Assembly (NCBI GenBank): GCA_028554755.1
Contig: JAPTOF010000016.1
Location: 13,884,001-13,948,000 of the forward strand
From: Cordia subcordata
Taxonomy: Eukaryota > Streptophyta > Magnoliopsida > Boraginales > Cordiaceae
Reading direction: 5' to 3'
Length of the DNA stretch: 64,000 nt
A program made the translations under genes and the position numbers. The stretch's first letter is position 1. Every line of letters starts with the position of its first letter. Of this stretch, positions 47,607 through 59,843 are shown one piece after another. The notes under the pieces were generated by a model, which saw only the letters and a program-made list of their open reading frames with translations, searched no databases and was not told where the DNA came from.

Positions 47607-47708
47607 CAGGTCTTCAAGAATGGAGAAGTGAAAGCCGAGAAACAAATTTTAAATGAAAGTGATGACGACAATGATTTTATATTAAGTTCCAAGAGAAGGA
47701 AAGGATGA
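47607..47708 (+). pseudogene. Open tail after the premature stop of the lysine-rich gene
   Basis: In frame with exon 4 and directly after its TAG codon: 33 codons and a TGA, beginning QVFKNGEVKAEKQILNESDD and ending SSKRRKG. Composition (acidic run followed by a KRRK cluster) is protein-like. Whether it is translated depends on the stop being real. Confidence 0.5.
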
Positions 47709-50700
47709 GGAAAGAAATTATCCCCCATTTCCATTGTATGAGTTAAATTTCAAAAAAAGAAAAAAAAATGAAAAAATGACTCATATAGATTCATCTATAT
47801 ATCTAATTTCTGACAAGCACTAAAATGATCATACAATGACAACAGATTAAGACATTCATAGTATACTTTGAGTTTATAGAAATAATAAACAAATACAAGT
47901 TTCAGGAGTGATGGTGCACTCAGAGTTCCATATGATGAGCTCTTTTTGTAGTGCAAATCTTTTTATTGAAGAGCCTAAGAATTAGATATTCAGATTGATG
48001 AATGAATATATTTCACTCTAATGGATCATGACTCAAGCTCAGGTTCTTGAATTGTCATCTTAGTTTGCTTTCTTAGATTGGTTTGGCTGTGGCATGAAAT
48101 TCTAGGAGCCGACCCTTGCTTAAAAGTATATGAATTTATATACACATCTTTTGATACTCCCACATACACACACTCAAAACATTCGCGCCTACACACTACC
48201 CGCGAGCTACAAGGACTACAATTAGGCAAGTTGGAGGGTAAGTTTCGCTTTTGATTTTGATGTGGCAAAATTGAAGGGGAAAAAAAGAAAGCATTAGCTT
48301 GTAGAATAAAATGGTAGCTTTTAATGTTAATAGACCTTTTTTTTTTCTTTTAAACAATGTTTGATTATTTGTGGTAGTGAACCACAAATCTCATTACGTA
48401 TGGTTTTATGATTTAACAAAAGACAAACATAAATGATCAGTGTTCTAACATATCCACAAAAGGAGTTTTCTGCTAGTTTGAGGTCACTAGGGTTTCACAG
48501 GCTCAACTCTTTGCCTCCAAAGTCCTAGTCTGTATTTCTAGCCATACTTCAGAATCAACTTCCTATTCTTTTCACCTAAGATGCTGTTTCCCAAGTTTGC
48601 CTTTTTCAGGAAATTAAATTGTTTTCCAAGTTTACCATTTTCATGAAAGTAGTTTTAGTGTTATGGGAATAAAGGACAAGAAGGCACTAAGATAAGATAA
48701 GAAAAGAACGTGCCCCCTATCTACCAATATAAAGCTTATTTCCAGGGTAGATCGAATATTAACTAAATAGAAGTGATTATTGAACACAAACAAGAGTGCA
48801 ATATGTATAGATTCTCTCTCAATTCTTTTCTTTGCTTGTATGGCTGGCCGGGGTGTTTGATCCCTAGGCATAAAGATGTTGCACTTGAGAGCATTCAACT
48901 CCTAATAGAATATAGATTTCCATCTCATAAAGTGTAACTTTGAATGGTACTAGTTACAACATTTACATTAGCTTTTGTGTCCATAATCGAATTATGTAGC
49001 TAAAAATGCAGGGTCCACTACTAATTTTATATTTCTGGAGTCCATCAAAACACCTTGCCTTTCCTGCCCACAGAAAGAAGTCTTATGTTGATGGTCTTGG
49101 TTGAATTAAGATAGAAGAGACACCACTGCAACTAGATTCTAAAATGGTACATGCAATATCATTATCTAGATCTGAGATTGCTATAACGGAAAGCAAAGAT
49201 ACAGGGTAGATATGCAAAATTTGGAGCTGTAAGCACACACTTCTTTATTAAGCCTTGCTTATATATATTCAACTGTAACCAAGTCTTTACAGGATTAGCT
49301 CTAGAATTTTTTATGCTCTCGATGCAGGAAAACATATAGAAGATTATTTGGTTCAAGTTTTAGCTCATTTGGTAAAATTATGTAACCAATGCATGTGATA
49401 CATTATAGAAAATAGAGAATGGCTTTTAACTATTTTAAAACATAGGGAATACCAGTGTGTTTTAGGCATAAGAGTACCAATGAATTTATCCCTAGTTATC
49501 TCACACAAGTACCAAAGTAAATTGCTTCTTTTGGCTTTAGGCCAAAGATAGAAACTGTTGCGCTAAGAAAATGGTCAAAGATAATCCAGAGAGTTACTTC
49601 AGTTTTTTTTCCCCACTTTAAAAGACGCCAAAGGTTAATTACATGCAATTAGTGGGAACTAAATTCATGAACTTAACCACAATAAGAATGGTACATGGTT
49701 GTGGTATAACTAAGTTATTAAATAGTGACTTTAGAACCTATACAATTATCTTGCTCTGTACCACAAGCTAAATTATTGCTCCTGGTTTGAGGCGAAAGAT
49801 AGCAATTGCTACACTCAGAAAGGAGATACAGGTCTTTATTCATTGCAATGTTATGGAGCTTTTGTAGAAAATCTCACTATCTGATGTTAACATTGGTAGA
49901 CATAGTCAAGATGGCTCATGATCCTGAAAAGAACTTAAAAGGTGTTATTAAATATGCCTATGTCACACGAAATGCATGTGAATCGAACAGAAAAGAGAAA
50001 AATGTTATGATTGTTTTGTTTTATTTTGAAAAGCATAATTAGTTTCATGGGTATGTAGTGATCATACCCGACTTTTTTTATTTTTCTTTTTTTTTTTAAT
50101 TTTGCTATTTGTTAGGATTGTAAGTTGAATATTTCATACCCATGAATTAAGCAATACTGATACTTCCATGTGTGGGTGATACCTGAAACCACACCCATGA
50201 CTCCAACAGAATGTGACGCTGAAGACCAGCAATAACGTGTTCCCTTGATATTAACAATGCAATGAACATGGCCAAAATCATCAGGTGGTTATGACCATTC
50301 AAAGGCAAATGCTGGAAATGGCCAATAGTGACAAGTTGCCAGCTTTTTGGACTCTAGTATTATAATTTTCGTTGGGCATTTATACAGGCAAAAAAGGATT
50401 CATTGTCACAAGTAGAAAAAACCATTCTTGATCTGATTAACAATGTTAGACCTTTTTTTCTCTCTTACTAGTTAGATGGAGGACTACAAAGTTACTTGTC
50501 TAGTATCTAATGGAATTCCTGCTGGATCAAATAGAAACTTAAATCATCTACTCGATCATGTCAAAAATATTATTTTGTTTTTGACTAAGATAAGAGTGAC
50601 TTCTCTTAGTTTAGCTAGATTCTCAAATATTCTAGTACATAGTTATGGATAAGTCGTGTATCAGACCATATTTCAAATCATAGAATAGATAAAAACCTAA

Positions 50701-52160
50701 ACAATCTACAACGATTAACTACTCACAAATTTAGAACTAAACTCTGAGATACTAGATGCACAAATTAAGGATCTACATAGAGGGAATTGATAATGTAATC
50801 AGATGCATTGAAGAACTGGCATGCTTATTGTTAACTCATCAAGTGTGGATTTTTTTTCTTTTTCCTTTTTTTAGATTTTGGTGAAAGAATGCTGCTTGAT
50901 TTTTCCTGATGTCAATCATACTAGTTCTGAATACTGACTTTCAGTAGTAGTCATCAGTGATGCACTTATTGCAGCCTTATTTGGTAAAACAATCAATATC
51001 ACGCGTCGTAGTGGTGGAAAATTTGCAACCAGAAAAGGGCACAAATTGAACTAAAGTTTTACCATCTTTTGTCATCACCCATATGCATCATGTCTATTTT
51101 ACTCTGTAATTGTTGTCAGGAACTTTTCCGATGACTACTCCTATCCAACAATCATCTTGAGACTCGTGGCATGGGCACTAATAGTATAAGGTGAAAGAAA
51201 GAGTAAAGGTTAAGGGCTTTGGCATATCATCATCACCGTATATTGGAAATCTTGGGTTGTATTTGCATGTGGGGAAGCAGCAGATGACAAAGTGCCACTT
51301 GTTGTAAGGGAGTTTGACTAGTATTTTAAGGTAGTGGGGGCTGTGGTTTTTGTTGGGTTCGAGAAAATATTCAAAATTTTTATATGTTTTGTGGAGAAAA
51401 GTTTACCTAATATATATAGTGCATTTGGAATTATCTTATTTTATGATACTTTTTCTATTAAAATTTAGAGATATCTTATACGATTTAAGATATCATATCA
51501 CATGTACAACGCATTCTATTGTTGTAAAAAATAAGATAAAATGAATTGCTTATTTCTTATATGATAAAAAGTAAGGTTTGTTTTAAAATTTTTGAAAGAT
51601 CCATGATAAGATGTCTTCAATCTTATAAGATTTTCCTCAATTTAAATAGGAAAAGCATATTAAAATAAGACTATAACAACCAAAGTAATAGTCGATACAA
51701 CCCGCTGATTGATGAATGTCAAAATTTCTTGAAAAGGTATATGGGGGTAATAAATAAATCATAGTGATTTTGGGAGTTATGATTTATTATTCTTGAAAAC
51801 TTGTATTCCATATTTCTGAACTGATGACAATATATATCGAGAAGGCCACAAGAAGGTGGTTATCATATAGACTAATATTTGGAGAAGAAGATCATCTATT
51901 TCAGTATTGAGCAATTACTTTGTTATATACATGCACAAGAGGAAATATTTCTAGAAAAGAGAACTATAAGGACTATAATTGAGAATGTGCTCCTAGAATT
52001 ATTCCTGTACAAATATTACACAAATTAAATATCATGGAATAAAATCCATTGCTATAGACGAGTTGCCTCAATGTTGTAGTTGTTTTATTCTTGATTTTGT
52101 TTAGCATCAGATAATTCTCCTCTAATATATATGCCCCTACAAGATAGAGGTTCCATTGGA
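47709..52160. other. Long intergenic region without a recognisable gene
   Basis: Read on both strands, no convincing domain appears. A minus-strand open frame at 48026-48268 (80 codons, Cys-containing) has no recognised family. TAT-rich and poly(T) stretches are scattered (for example 48339-48352 and 50072-50100). 51640-52160 may be the degraded 3' LTR of the minus-strand copia relic that follows, but no boundary is visible. Confidence 0.45.
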
Positions 52161-52164
52161 GGCA

Positions 52165-52840
52165 CCAATCTTCTACCGCAAAAGCATGAAGTGAGATTTT
52201 GCAAGTGGTTTTGTAAGCATGTCGGCTAGTTGATGTTTAGTGAAGATATGAGAAAAGAAGGTTTTTTTGTTAGCCACATACTCTCGAACGAAATGGTAGT
52301 CAAGCGCTAAGTGGTTAATCCATTTGTCAAATGTTGAATTGGCATATAAGTATGTTGTATCAATGTTGTCGTAGAATAGCTTTGGTAGGGTAGAAACATG
52401 TATATTGAGTTCACGCGACAAGTTTGATAACCAATCTAGTTCTACAATTACTGAGGCAACAAAACAATACTTGGCTTTGATCAAGGAGTGAGCAATTATC
52501 CTCTACTTTTTAGAGTGGCATGAGACAAGATTATTCTCCAAAAAAATTATATAAGCCACGATGGAAATGTAAACGTCATGGTTACTTGCCTAGTTGCATT
52601 GGAGTAAGCCACCAAATTCTTGGATTTTTGGAAGAATATACCATAGAACATTGTATGCCTGAAATAGGAGAGGATTCTCTTTGCGGCACTCTAGTGGGTC
52701 AGAGTAGGAGCGTGCATAAATTGAGTAAGTTTGTTCACAGGATGAGTTGTGGAGAGGTATTGACAATGACGAAGGCATATCGGCCACAGGGTGCGTACTT
52801 ACACCCCCTGAACTTAAAATATCCATGGCTTGTCCCTAAC
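52165..52840 (-). pseudogene. Copia RNase H relic, minus strand, cut by the next element
   Basis: 52173-52484 reads IKAKYCFVASVIVELDWLSN, DNIDTTYLYANSTFDKWINH and HQLADMLTKPLAKSHFMLLR. This is the copia RNase H end: (E)AEYRA-x-A, then D-N, then Q-L-A-D-x-(L/F)-T-K-P. Further upstream on the minus strand (52490-52830) frames give FFQKSKNLV-like and ARSYSDPLE-like fragments of the preceding region. The match stops at 52840, where the plus-strand copia element C begins. Confidence 0.82.
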
Positions 52841-54589
52841 TGTTGAGATTGTATGACTTGAAGACCACAAGCACATGGTGATTATTGGATACTAGACATA
52901 ATTCACTCATGATATTATTCATATGATTGAGTTTTTATACACCATATTATCTCTATTTGTGCATTAATGCAAAGTATAAAGGTCCAATAATATAGATTAA
53001 TGACTTGGGTGTACGGTGAAGTTGGACGCATAATAGGTGCAAGACTAGATTTAGTTATATCATAAATTGGTCCATAGCCAGATACTAGTGTTGGGTACTC
53101 TACCAGGACAAGGCTATAATGGGCGAGTCTTCTTGAAAGGGTGATCTACCTAGGTCATTGGATGGTTTTTTGGACTACACTTCTAGTGTGTGTGTCACAC
53201 ATTGGGTATGGCCATGATGAATATATCTTCTAGGAACTGTATCGTCACATATAGAAGACGACATACTTATAGCTTCCGAGAGACCAATGCTCTTAATCTT
53301 GAGCACGTGTGGATGAACTGACTAAGTTAGAGTGCAACACCTTGATGTGACATAAGAAAAGGTCTTGAATGATAAAATTGTTTGCCTTATATATTGGGTG
53401 TTGTGTTCTAGTTTAGTTGGGACATATATATACAACAGCAGAGTCTATGTACCTCCATGGATTTTACCACTTGATCACCAGAAATCTAGTACTAGTGCCA
53501 TTGCCTTTCAGGGCTATATCGGTTATTTGGCTTATAGGTCACTCCCTAGATCAAGAGATTTGATACTAGTGGATGATCATCTTATAGGACTAAAGATTCT
53601 GAGGTTCTGGACCAGCCTTGACCACACGTATACATAGAGGGGCATTTTTGTTATTTTATTCAGTTGGTCAAAGACCGAGGTCAGCAAAGCGAGTGACAAG
53701 CTCTTGTTTAGCCAGTAATTATCTTTGGAGTGCGACTTTGATCTTCTGGTGGACATAAACCGAGGTCAAAATGGCCTTAGTGCCCCCAAAGTAGTGGCGA
53801 GGGCATTTGGGTCATTTTATGAGCCAAGGGTAATTATGTCTTTTGGTACCGTCACTAGCCATTACTGTATTGGATACATTAATTAAGGTAGATTAGTTAT
53901 GTGGATTGCTTAATTAAGATTTGAGTTTAAAATTAAGAAAAGATTTTATTATCTGGGTCTTCTTAATATAACTTATGGATATTTTAATTAGATAAGCAGG
54001 TGCCACATGGAAAATATTTAGTGTGTGAGGTGGAATTTATGGGATATTCTTATCCCTCGAGAATATTCCATTTCTAGGACTAAGGAAGGGTTTATGGTAA
54101 AACATAATATTTTAAGCACCTTATCCTTATTAGGGTTGCCTTGTACTATAAATAGTACAAGATAGACATGACCCACATGAAAATAAGAGAGAAAGTAAGA
54201 TTTTTTCTTGGTAGGTGTGTGCTGGTTTATTCATACACTAACATCAAGAGCACACACTAAATTCCATAACCTCAATTTAGCCTTAAAAATTGCTTGTCCA
54301 CTATATAGCAAATTTTATCCTAGCAATAGAGCTTTGGAAATAGTGGAGAAGACTATTAAGGGGCTAATATAAGGGACATATTACGCGAATAAGCCAACTT
54401 TGCATCTGGGTCATGCTTTAAGGGTAACGAGTCTTAACTTTATCTTTGTGTTTTTTGCTTGAATGTGATGCCCATGTGTATAATAGATTTAATTTATACT
54501 ATGTTTTTGCTCCCATTGTTGTTAATATGATTTTGTTTTCTAAAATCTGGAATAACAACTAGTCATGGGAATAGAATCTAGATCTAACA
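52841..54589 (+). repeat. 5' LTR of copia element C
   Basis: 1,749 bp, starts TGTTGAGATTGTATG and ends GATCTAACA directly before the primer site. Aligns with 59844-61372 over its length. Open frames inside (for example 53365) recur in the sister LTRs and are not genes. Confidence 0.88.
54141..54160 (+). promoter_or_regulatory. Palindromic TATA box of copia element C
   Basis: TTGTACTATAAATAGTACAA: 9-bp arms pair perfectly around a two-base centre and the TATAAATA lies across the centre. The identical 20-mer is at 61118-61137 in the 3' LTR. Followed closely by the likely transcript start. Confidence 0.65.
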
Positions 54590-54591
54590 AG

Positions 54592-54603
54592 TGGTATCAA
54601 AGC
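54592..54603 (+). promoter_or_regulatory. Primer binding site of copia element C
   Basis: TGGTATCAAAGC, one change from the initiator-methionine tRNA site TGGTATCAGAGC, two bases after the LTR. Confidence 0.85.
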
Positions 54604-56499
54604 TTAAGTACTGTTATACATATGGTTATGATTTAAAATTGCATAATGGAACAATAGAACGAGTAATAATCTTGTTAGTGGCAAGATTTATATGGTTCTA
54701 TGGTGTATATGTTATGGGCTAACCTTTGTGGTTGCAACTTATGTTTGATTTTAGTCCTAATTGACGGTTCGAACGTATGGATTTAATTTCTTACAAAGAA
54801 AGTTAATGTAGCTTCAATTAGAGAGAAGCATAAGAATGGATATTGGCTTGTATTTGGTGGCCAAATTTATGTTTCTTGTCATAAATGAAGCTTGTACGAA
54901 TTGATTTTCTATGTAATCCTTGTAACGTTTCCATTCAGAGCTAAAAACGCTATTGTGCACGAAGTTCAGAGCAACCGATCGATCGGTAAAAGTCCCAAGC
55001 CTAACCGGCAAAGAAATGGAGCTTTCTAGAGAGGCCGATCAACCGGCTAGAGCAGTTTTGTGGTAGAAGCTTGGTTATGGCATTCCAATTGCTTTGGGCT
55101 TTGAGCCTAGAGTGATTTTATAAGAGCCATCGATTGGGGACCATTTATTTATGCTATAGATGTTTATTTTGCAATATTTATATACATGTTTGATTATATG
55201 TATGGATTATTGCAATGTGATCAAATAGCAACATGTCCACCCAAGTAGGGTTTAAAATTGGTTAACCCTTAGATCTTGTTTGGCTTGAGTTGGATAAGTC
55301 CCTCAAGATTTCTTAGGCTAATTATTTGGTAATTAGAGATCCTAAAGAGCAATGCATGAAATTGGTTACCGATATTAGTTGTTTGTAAGACTAATTAACC
55401 AATGGACTTATCGAGACAACTTAAGTGCACCAACCTAAGGATTTTATAATCCAGATTTAAGTTTGACTCTCTATTTTGGTACGAATATGACTTAATAACA
55501 CAAATTGAATTTTAATTCAATGGGGTGTTTAGAACTAAAGTCAAAATACCATAGCTAATAGAGAAAGTCAAGTTGCCAATTTATGGGTTCCGCTAAAAGC
55601 CTAAGATTAGGACGAATCTATTTAAGTACCATGAAATGCTTTTAGAAACACAAAGTTAAATCTTAAAGCATAAAAGGAGTTAGCAATTTTGGCCATCCCA
55701 TCGATGAGTTCTTCACTAAGGATCACTTAATAGGATGTTGACAAGAGATCTAGCCTATTAGATGACTCAAGTCAAGAACATTCTGGGGTCTTTTTATTCA
55801 AATGTGGTGTTTAGATCCAAAACATGTGGGACCAAGATAAATAGATAAAACTGTTAAAGTCAAAATATTGAATGGGAGAGGGGATTGGAAATCCTACGAC
55901 CTTCCACATTCGATTCACACTAAAGGTGAGTGACATTGACCTTTCTATTGGAGGGTGTCACAATTATCTAGATTTTGTAAGCTGGAATTAACGTGTACAT
56001 TCATAACAGTGTTGATGAGGTTCGACCATGCCATCCGTGGAGTTCATCATCATATACTATCTCACTGCATGTGGATGAGAATCACTACCCTATGAGAGGG
56101 CTCAAGTCTAGATACATAACAGGGAATGAGACATGAGTGGTTAAATACACTCAACTTGAATCATAGGTTCAACCACCTTATTAATGGAGGCCCCAAGGTG
56201 ATTTGAGAGGCCAAACAAAGCAGTGATTGGATACCATTAGATAGTGTCTATCTAGTTAAGCATTATTCAAATAGGCTAAAGCCTGACTCGACTATTCATT
56301 TGTTCGGTCATGCCATCCATGGAGTTCAAGTTGATAAGGTTGAGACACTGTAGCATCATAGTAAATGGAAAATGATGTATGTTGTTTTCCTGCTATTATA
56401 TATATATATATATATATCATACTTGCATCACATTATTTTAGTCATTCATTTACGATATCATTATATGTGTATCTAGTAAAATGTCATGCAGTTTCTCCA
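54604..56499 (+). other. Leader of copia element C with repeated motif
   Basis: About 1.9 kb of non-coding leader. Holds a patch with ACCGATCGATCGG and GATCAACCGGCTAG (54966-55045). It also holds four degenerate copies of a phrase close to CCATCCCATCGATGGAGTTC, at about 55687, 56019, 56166 and 56302. A TA microsatellite is at 56397-56418. Confidence 0.6.
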
Positions 56500-57380
56500 T
56501 TGGTTTGGCAGGTATTCTCTTTGAGAATAAGCTAATCGGCCTAAACTAGGTTAACTAGAAAAGGAACTTGGACAAAGTACTTAGTAAGGATGGGTACAAG
56601 TTGATCCTTAACCAATCTTGTCCCTAGATAGGGATAGTTCTACTATTATCCCGCAAGATGCTAAGCAAAGTTAGATGAGAGTTGATTATGGCCAAGTGCT
56701 ATATATTAGCATCTTTATCTGATAGTCTGCTAATACAACAAGAGGGTATAAGGACTGCTGCAAAATCATGACCTCATTGTCTACAATGTTTAAAGATATT
56801 AGTAGTCTAGATAGGCAAGCTGTTATGAGGGAGATTATGAATTAAATAGTTAGCAAGGATGGCTACAAGTGGATCCTTAACCAATTCTGTCCCTAAATGG
56901 GGATCAGTTCTACTATTACCCAGCAAGATGCTAGGCAAATTTAGATGAGAGTTGATTATGGCCAAGTGCTATATATTAGCATCTTTATCTGACAGTCTGC
57001 TAATACAGCACGAAGGTATGAGAACTGCTATAGAATCATGACCTCATTATCTGAGATGTTCAATGATATTAGTAATCCAGGTAGGCAAGCTGTTATGAGG
57101 AAGACCATGAATTCTAAGATGGTAGGAAATGAATCTATCATTGAGCATATATTTAGGTTGATAGACAACTTCAGCATTGCTGAGATCCTAGGTGCTCAAA
57201 TTGACACTACAACTCACGTTGAAATGGTACTCGAGGCACTACCTAAATCCTTCAAGAAGTTCAAGCTGACTGTTAAGTCGAGCAAGTTGAACATTGACCC
57301 TTTCCAATTTGTTGAAGGAGCTTCAGGAAGTAGAGTCTATCATTCAACAAGAGGCCCATGTTTCCATTCCTAAAGTTAAA
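56500..57380 (+). pseudogene. Copia element C gag with internal tandem duplication
   Basis: The best frame is 57038-57373: MTSLSEMFNDISNPGRQAVM, FRLIDNFSIAEILGAQID, VLEALPKSFKKFKLTVK, the helical gag core of Tork/TNT1-type copia. Upstream, the gag 5' half is present twice: 56581-56849 and 56850-57118 are two copies of a 269-bp unit. Stops in each copy. Sequence after 57380 loses similarity, and no zinc knuckle was seen. Confidence 0.8.
56581..57118. repeat. 269-bp tandem duplication inside copia gag
   Basis: Unit 1 (56581-56849) starts TTAGTAAGGATGGGTACAAG and unit 2 (56850-57118) TTAGCAAGGATGGCTACAAG. They align without large gaps to the end with scattered substitutions. Confidence 0.93.
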
Positions 57381-59829
57381 CCTTCTGGCATTTTTCAGTC
57401 CAGTGATATGGGAAATAATTAGAACATGGGAAGAGGTAGTTGGATAGTCTTGTGATAAAGTATGAGCTTCAGGAAGTAAAATATGAGCTTTACTTTGGAT
57501 AGTCATGTTAATATTTATGTTTTGAACATGCGAAAGGACTTTGTTCTAGATGTCATGGACATTGTGTTTCTATTCTAATTTGAATATCAATAGATATAGA
57601 ATATATAATGGTTTAACAATATCCTGTTACATTATCACTGCATAATATAGAGCATATTTAATCCATGGAAGGATAATTTCTCTAACCAATACCACTTTGG
57701 ACACACTCATGCATAAGACATCTTGTCTAAGGCATGACAAGAAGTTACTCAAGTTTGAACTTTGCAACTCATTAGATCTCGAAGTCATAACTTCCAATCT
57801 TGCCTAAAGGACATCTAGTCTAAGACCATTACAAAATGTTAGTCGAGTGTGAGTTTCGCAACTTACTAGATCTTGCAGATGTAACTTTTAATAGTCTTGT
57901 CTATGAGAAAGGACAACTTGCAAAGGTCTGTTTTTTTCTCTATAGGTGACAACAAGTTCAGAAGGTGTTAGAAATTGGTTCACATTAATACATAAAGTTC
58001 CATTTGCTAACGAGTTTGTAAGGTTGTGAGTACTAGTTTTGACTAGAGATTGCTCAAAATACAGATATGATCATCTGATGTTACATAAGTCTCTAGTGGT
58101 TTGAGACTAAGATAGAGCAAAAATTAGATAAATACGTCAAAGCCTTTTTGATCCTAATTAAAGTAGAGTGTGCCTTACGTGTGAGCTTGGAGAGTACCTT
58201 GTAAGTTATAGATCGTGACTCAGAAATCTACATCAAGATATTTCCTCACAAAGAGAATGGTGTAGGTCAGTATAGAAATTGAACAATCATAGACATGGAA
58301 AGGCTCATGATATTTTCTATATCACTGACTATGTCTTAGTATGAGTTTGATCTTGAGATGAAAGTTTACATCTTTGATTTGGTACCATTTAAGGCAACAC
58401 ATGGGACACTACGAGAAATATGGTTGTGGCACAAATTTGTTTGAGCTTAGTTCCACATTTGTAATATTCTAGCTAATTTGTTAAGTATCCTTGATAGCTA
58501 GAACTAAAGGTTAAAGATGTGTTGTTTCTTAATAAATCTTTTGGATCAAAGGCAGAATCATATATTAGTCTAAGGAATAGGAATGTGTGTTGGCATTTAT
58601 GCTAGATATTCAGAGAATGATAGTATGATTCAGTACTTGCCAAATTCTAGAATTGCTCTATAGGAGATCTTTTGGTCTTTAGATAAACCTGCACCATCTT
58701 TAAAAGGGAAGAGTACTATATGTTATCATTGTTACACTCGTAGCCTTATCATAGCAGGAGGATTACCATGTAACCTAATAAATACTCTAGAAATTTTTTT
58801 GACAAGTTTCCAAAGTTTTGGGTTATGACTCTCACTAGACACAATAAAGTAGTTTCTGATTTAGATGTTTTCCATTGATGCATAGCAATAAACTTAGTTT
58901 GTTACTTTAATTATGTCGGGGCTCTTGTAGTTGTATCTGAAGAGGTAAAATTCATAGGATATAGTTAGGTCTACCTGGAGCAAAATGGAGCTAATGGGAA
59001 GGTTAAAGCCTTTATAGCAAGGCTGAATAGTAAGGGATTATACTAAAAAGAGATTGACTATGAGGAAGTCTTCTATCCAGAAAGCCATGCTAGTATCTAT
59101 TAGGTAACTCTATTGCTATCACTTGTCTTAGTGACAATGAGACATGATAAATGTTCGTCAAGATAGTTTTTCTTGAGTGAAAAGTTTAATGAGGACATCT
59201 AGATCCATAACCAGACAAGTGTAGTGCTAGATGTAGAAATCATGTGGCTTGTACTACTTAAGAAGTCCTCTTAAGGGCTTAAGCAAACATTGAATAAATG
59301 GTGTCCATCTGATAAAAAAAAAACAAGTCCTATTTTGTTGACCATTGGTGTATGAGGAATATAACAGATATAAAATAAAGGTTAACTCTATCCTGCATTT
59401 CTGTATTAAATTGGTCTTAGTCAGATCAGCATACAATATTCCAAATGAGTGGTTTTACCTCCTAGCTATTAGAATGTCTTTATCTAGGATTGTTTGATGC
59501 CTAGAGAGATGTTTAAAGCATTTTATGCTTTAGCACAGTGGGAGCTTTACAAATTAGATGCTAAATACTAGAACTAGATATCTACTTTTGCAGTGAACGT
59601 GGATAGTAGATATCAGTGGAATTATTGGACCGATGTCCCTTGGTTAGTAGATATACACATATCCTAATAATTTAAAAAAAATAGAAGATTGTGTGCTAAG
59701 AATTTAGAAGGAAGATTGGATAACCATGATGAAAAACCATGTGTGCCTATGAGACATGACTCTTGGAGAGAGTGTTTGCCACACAGGTTGAGTCATTTGG
59801 GAACATGGTTTGGCAGTTGTGATCTTTAG
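57381..59829 (+). pseudogene. Copia element C integrase and RT, strongly decayed
   Basis: Integrase remnants at about 58060-58440: KIEQKLDKYVKAF, PHKENGVGQYRN (family N-G-V-x-E-R-x-N), MKVYIFDLVPFKATHGTL. RT remnants at about 58960-59100: VYLEQNGANGKVKAFIARLN (family V-Y-K-x-K-x-x-x-x-G-x-V-x-x-F-K-A-R-L) and KEIDYEEVF. The Y-V-D-D active site and RNase H were not found and are probably lost. Ends before the purine tract at 59830. 57381-57950 shows only weak relics. Confidence 0.75.
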
Positions 59830-59843
59830 TGCAAGTGGGAGAT

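Noticed and set aside
48026..48268. 80-codon minus-strand frame with several Cys residues
   Set aside because: Cys spacing matches no secreted peptide family I know, no signal peptide is visible, and the region is otherwise non-coding.
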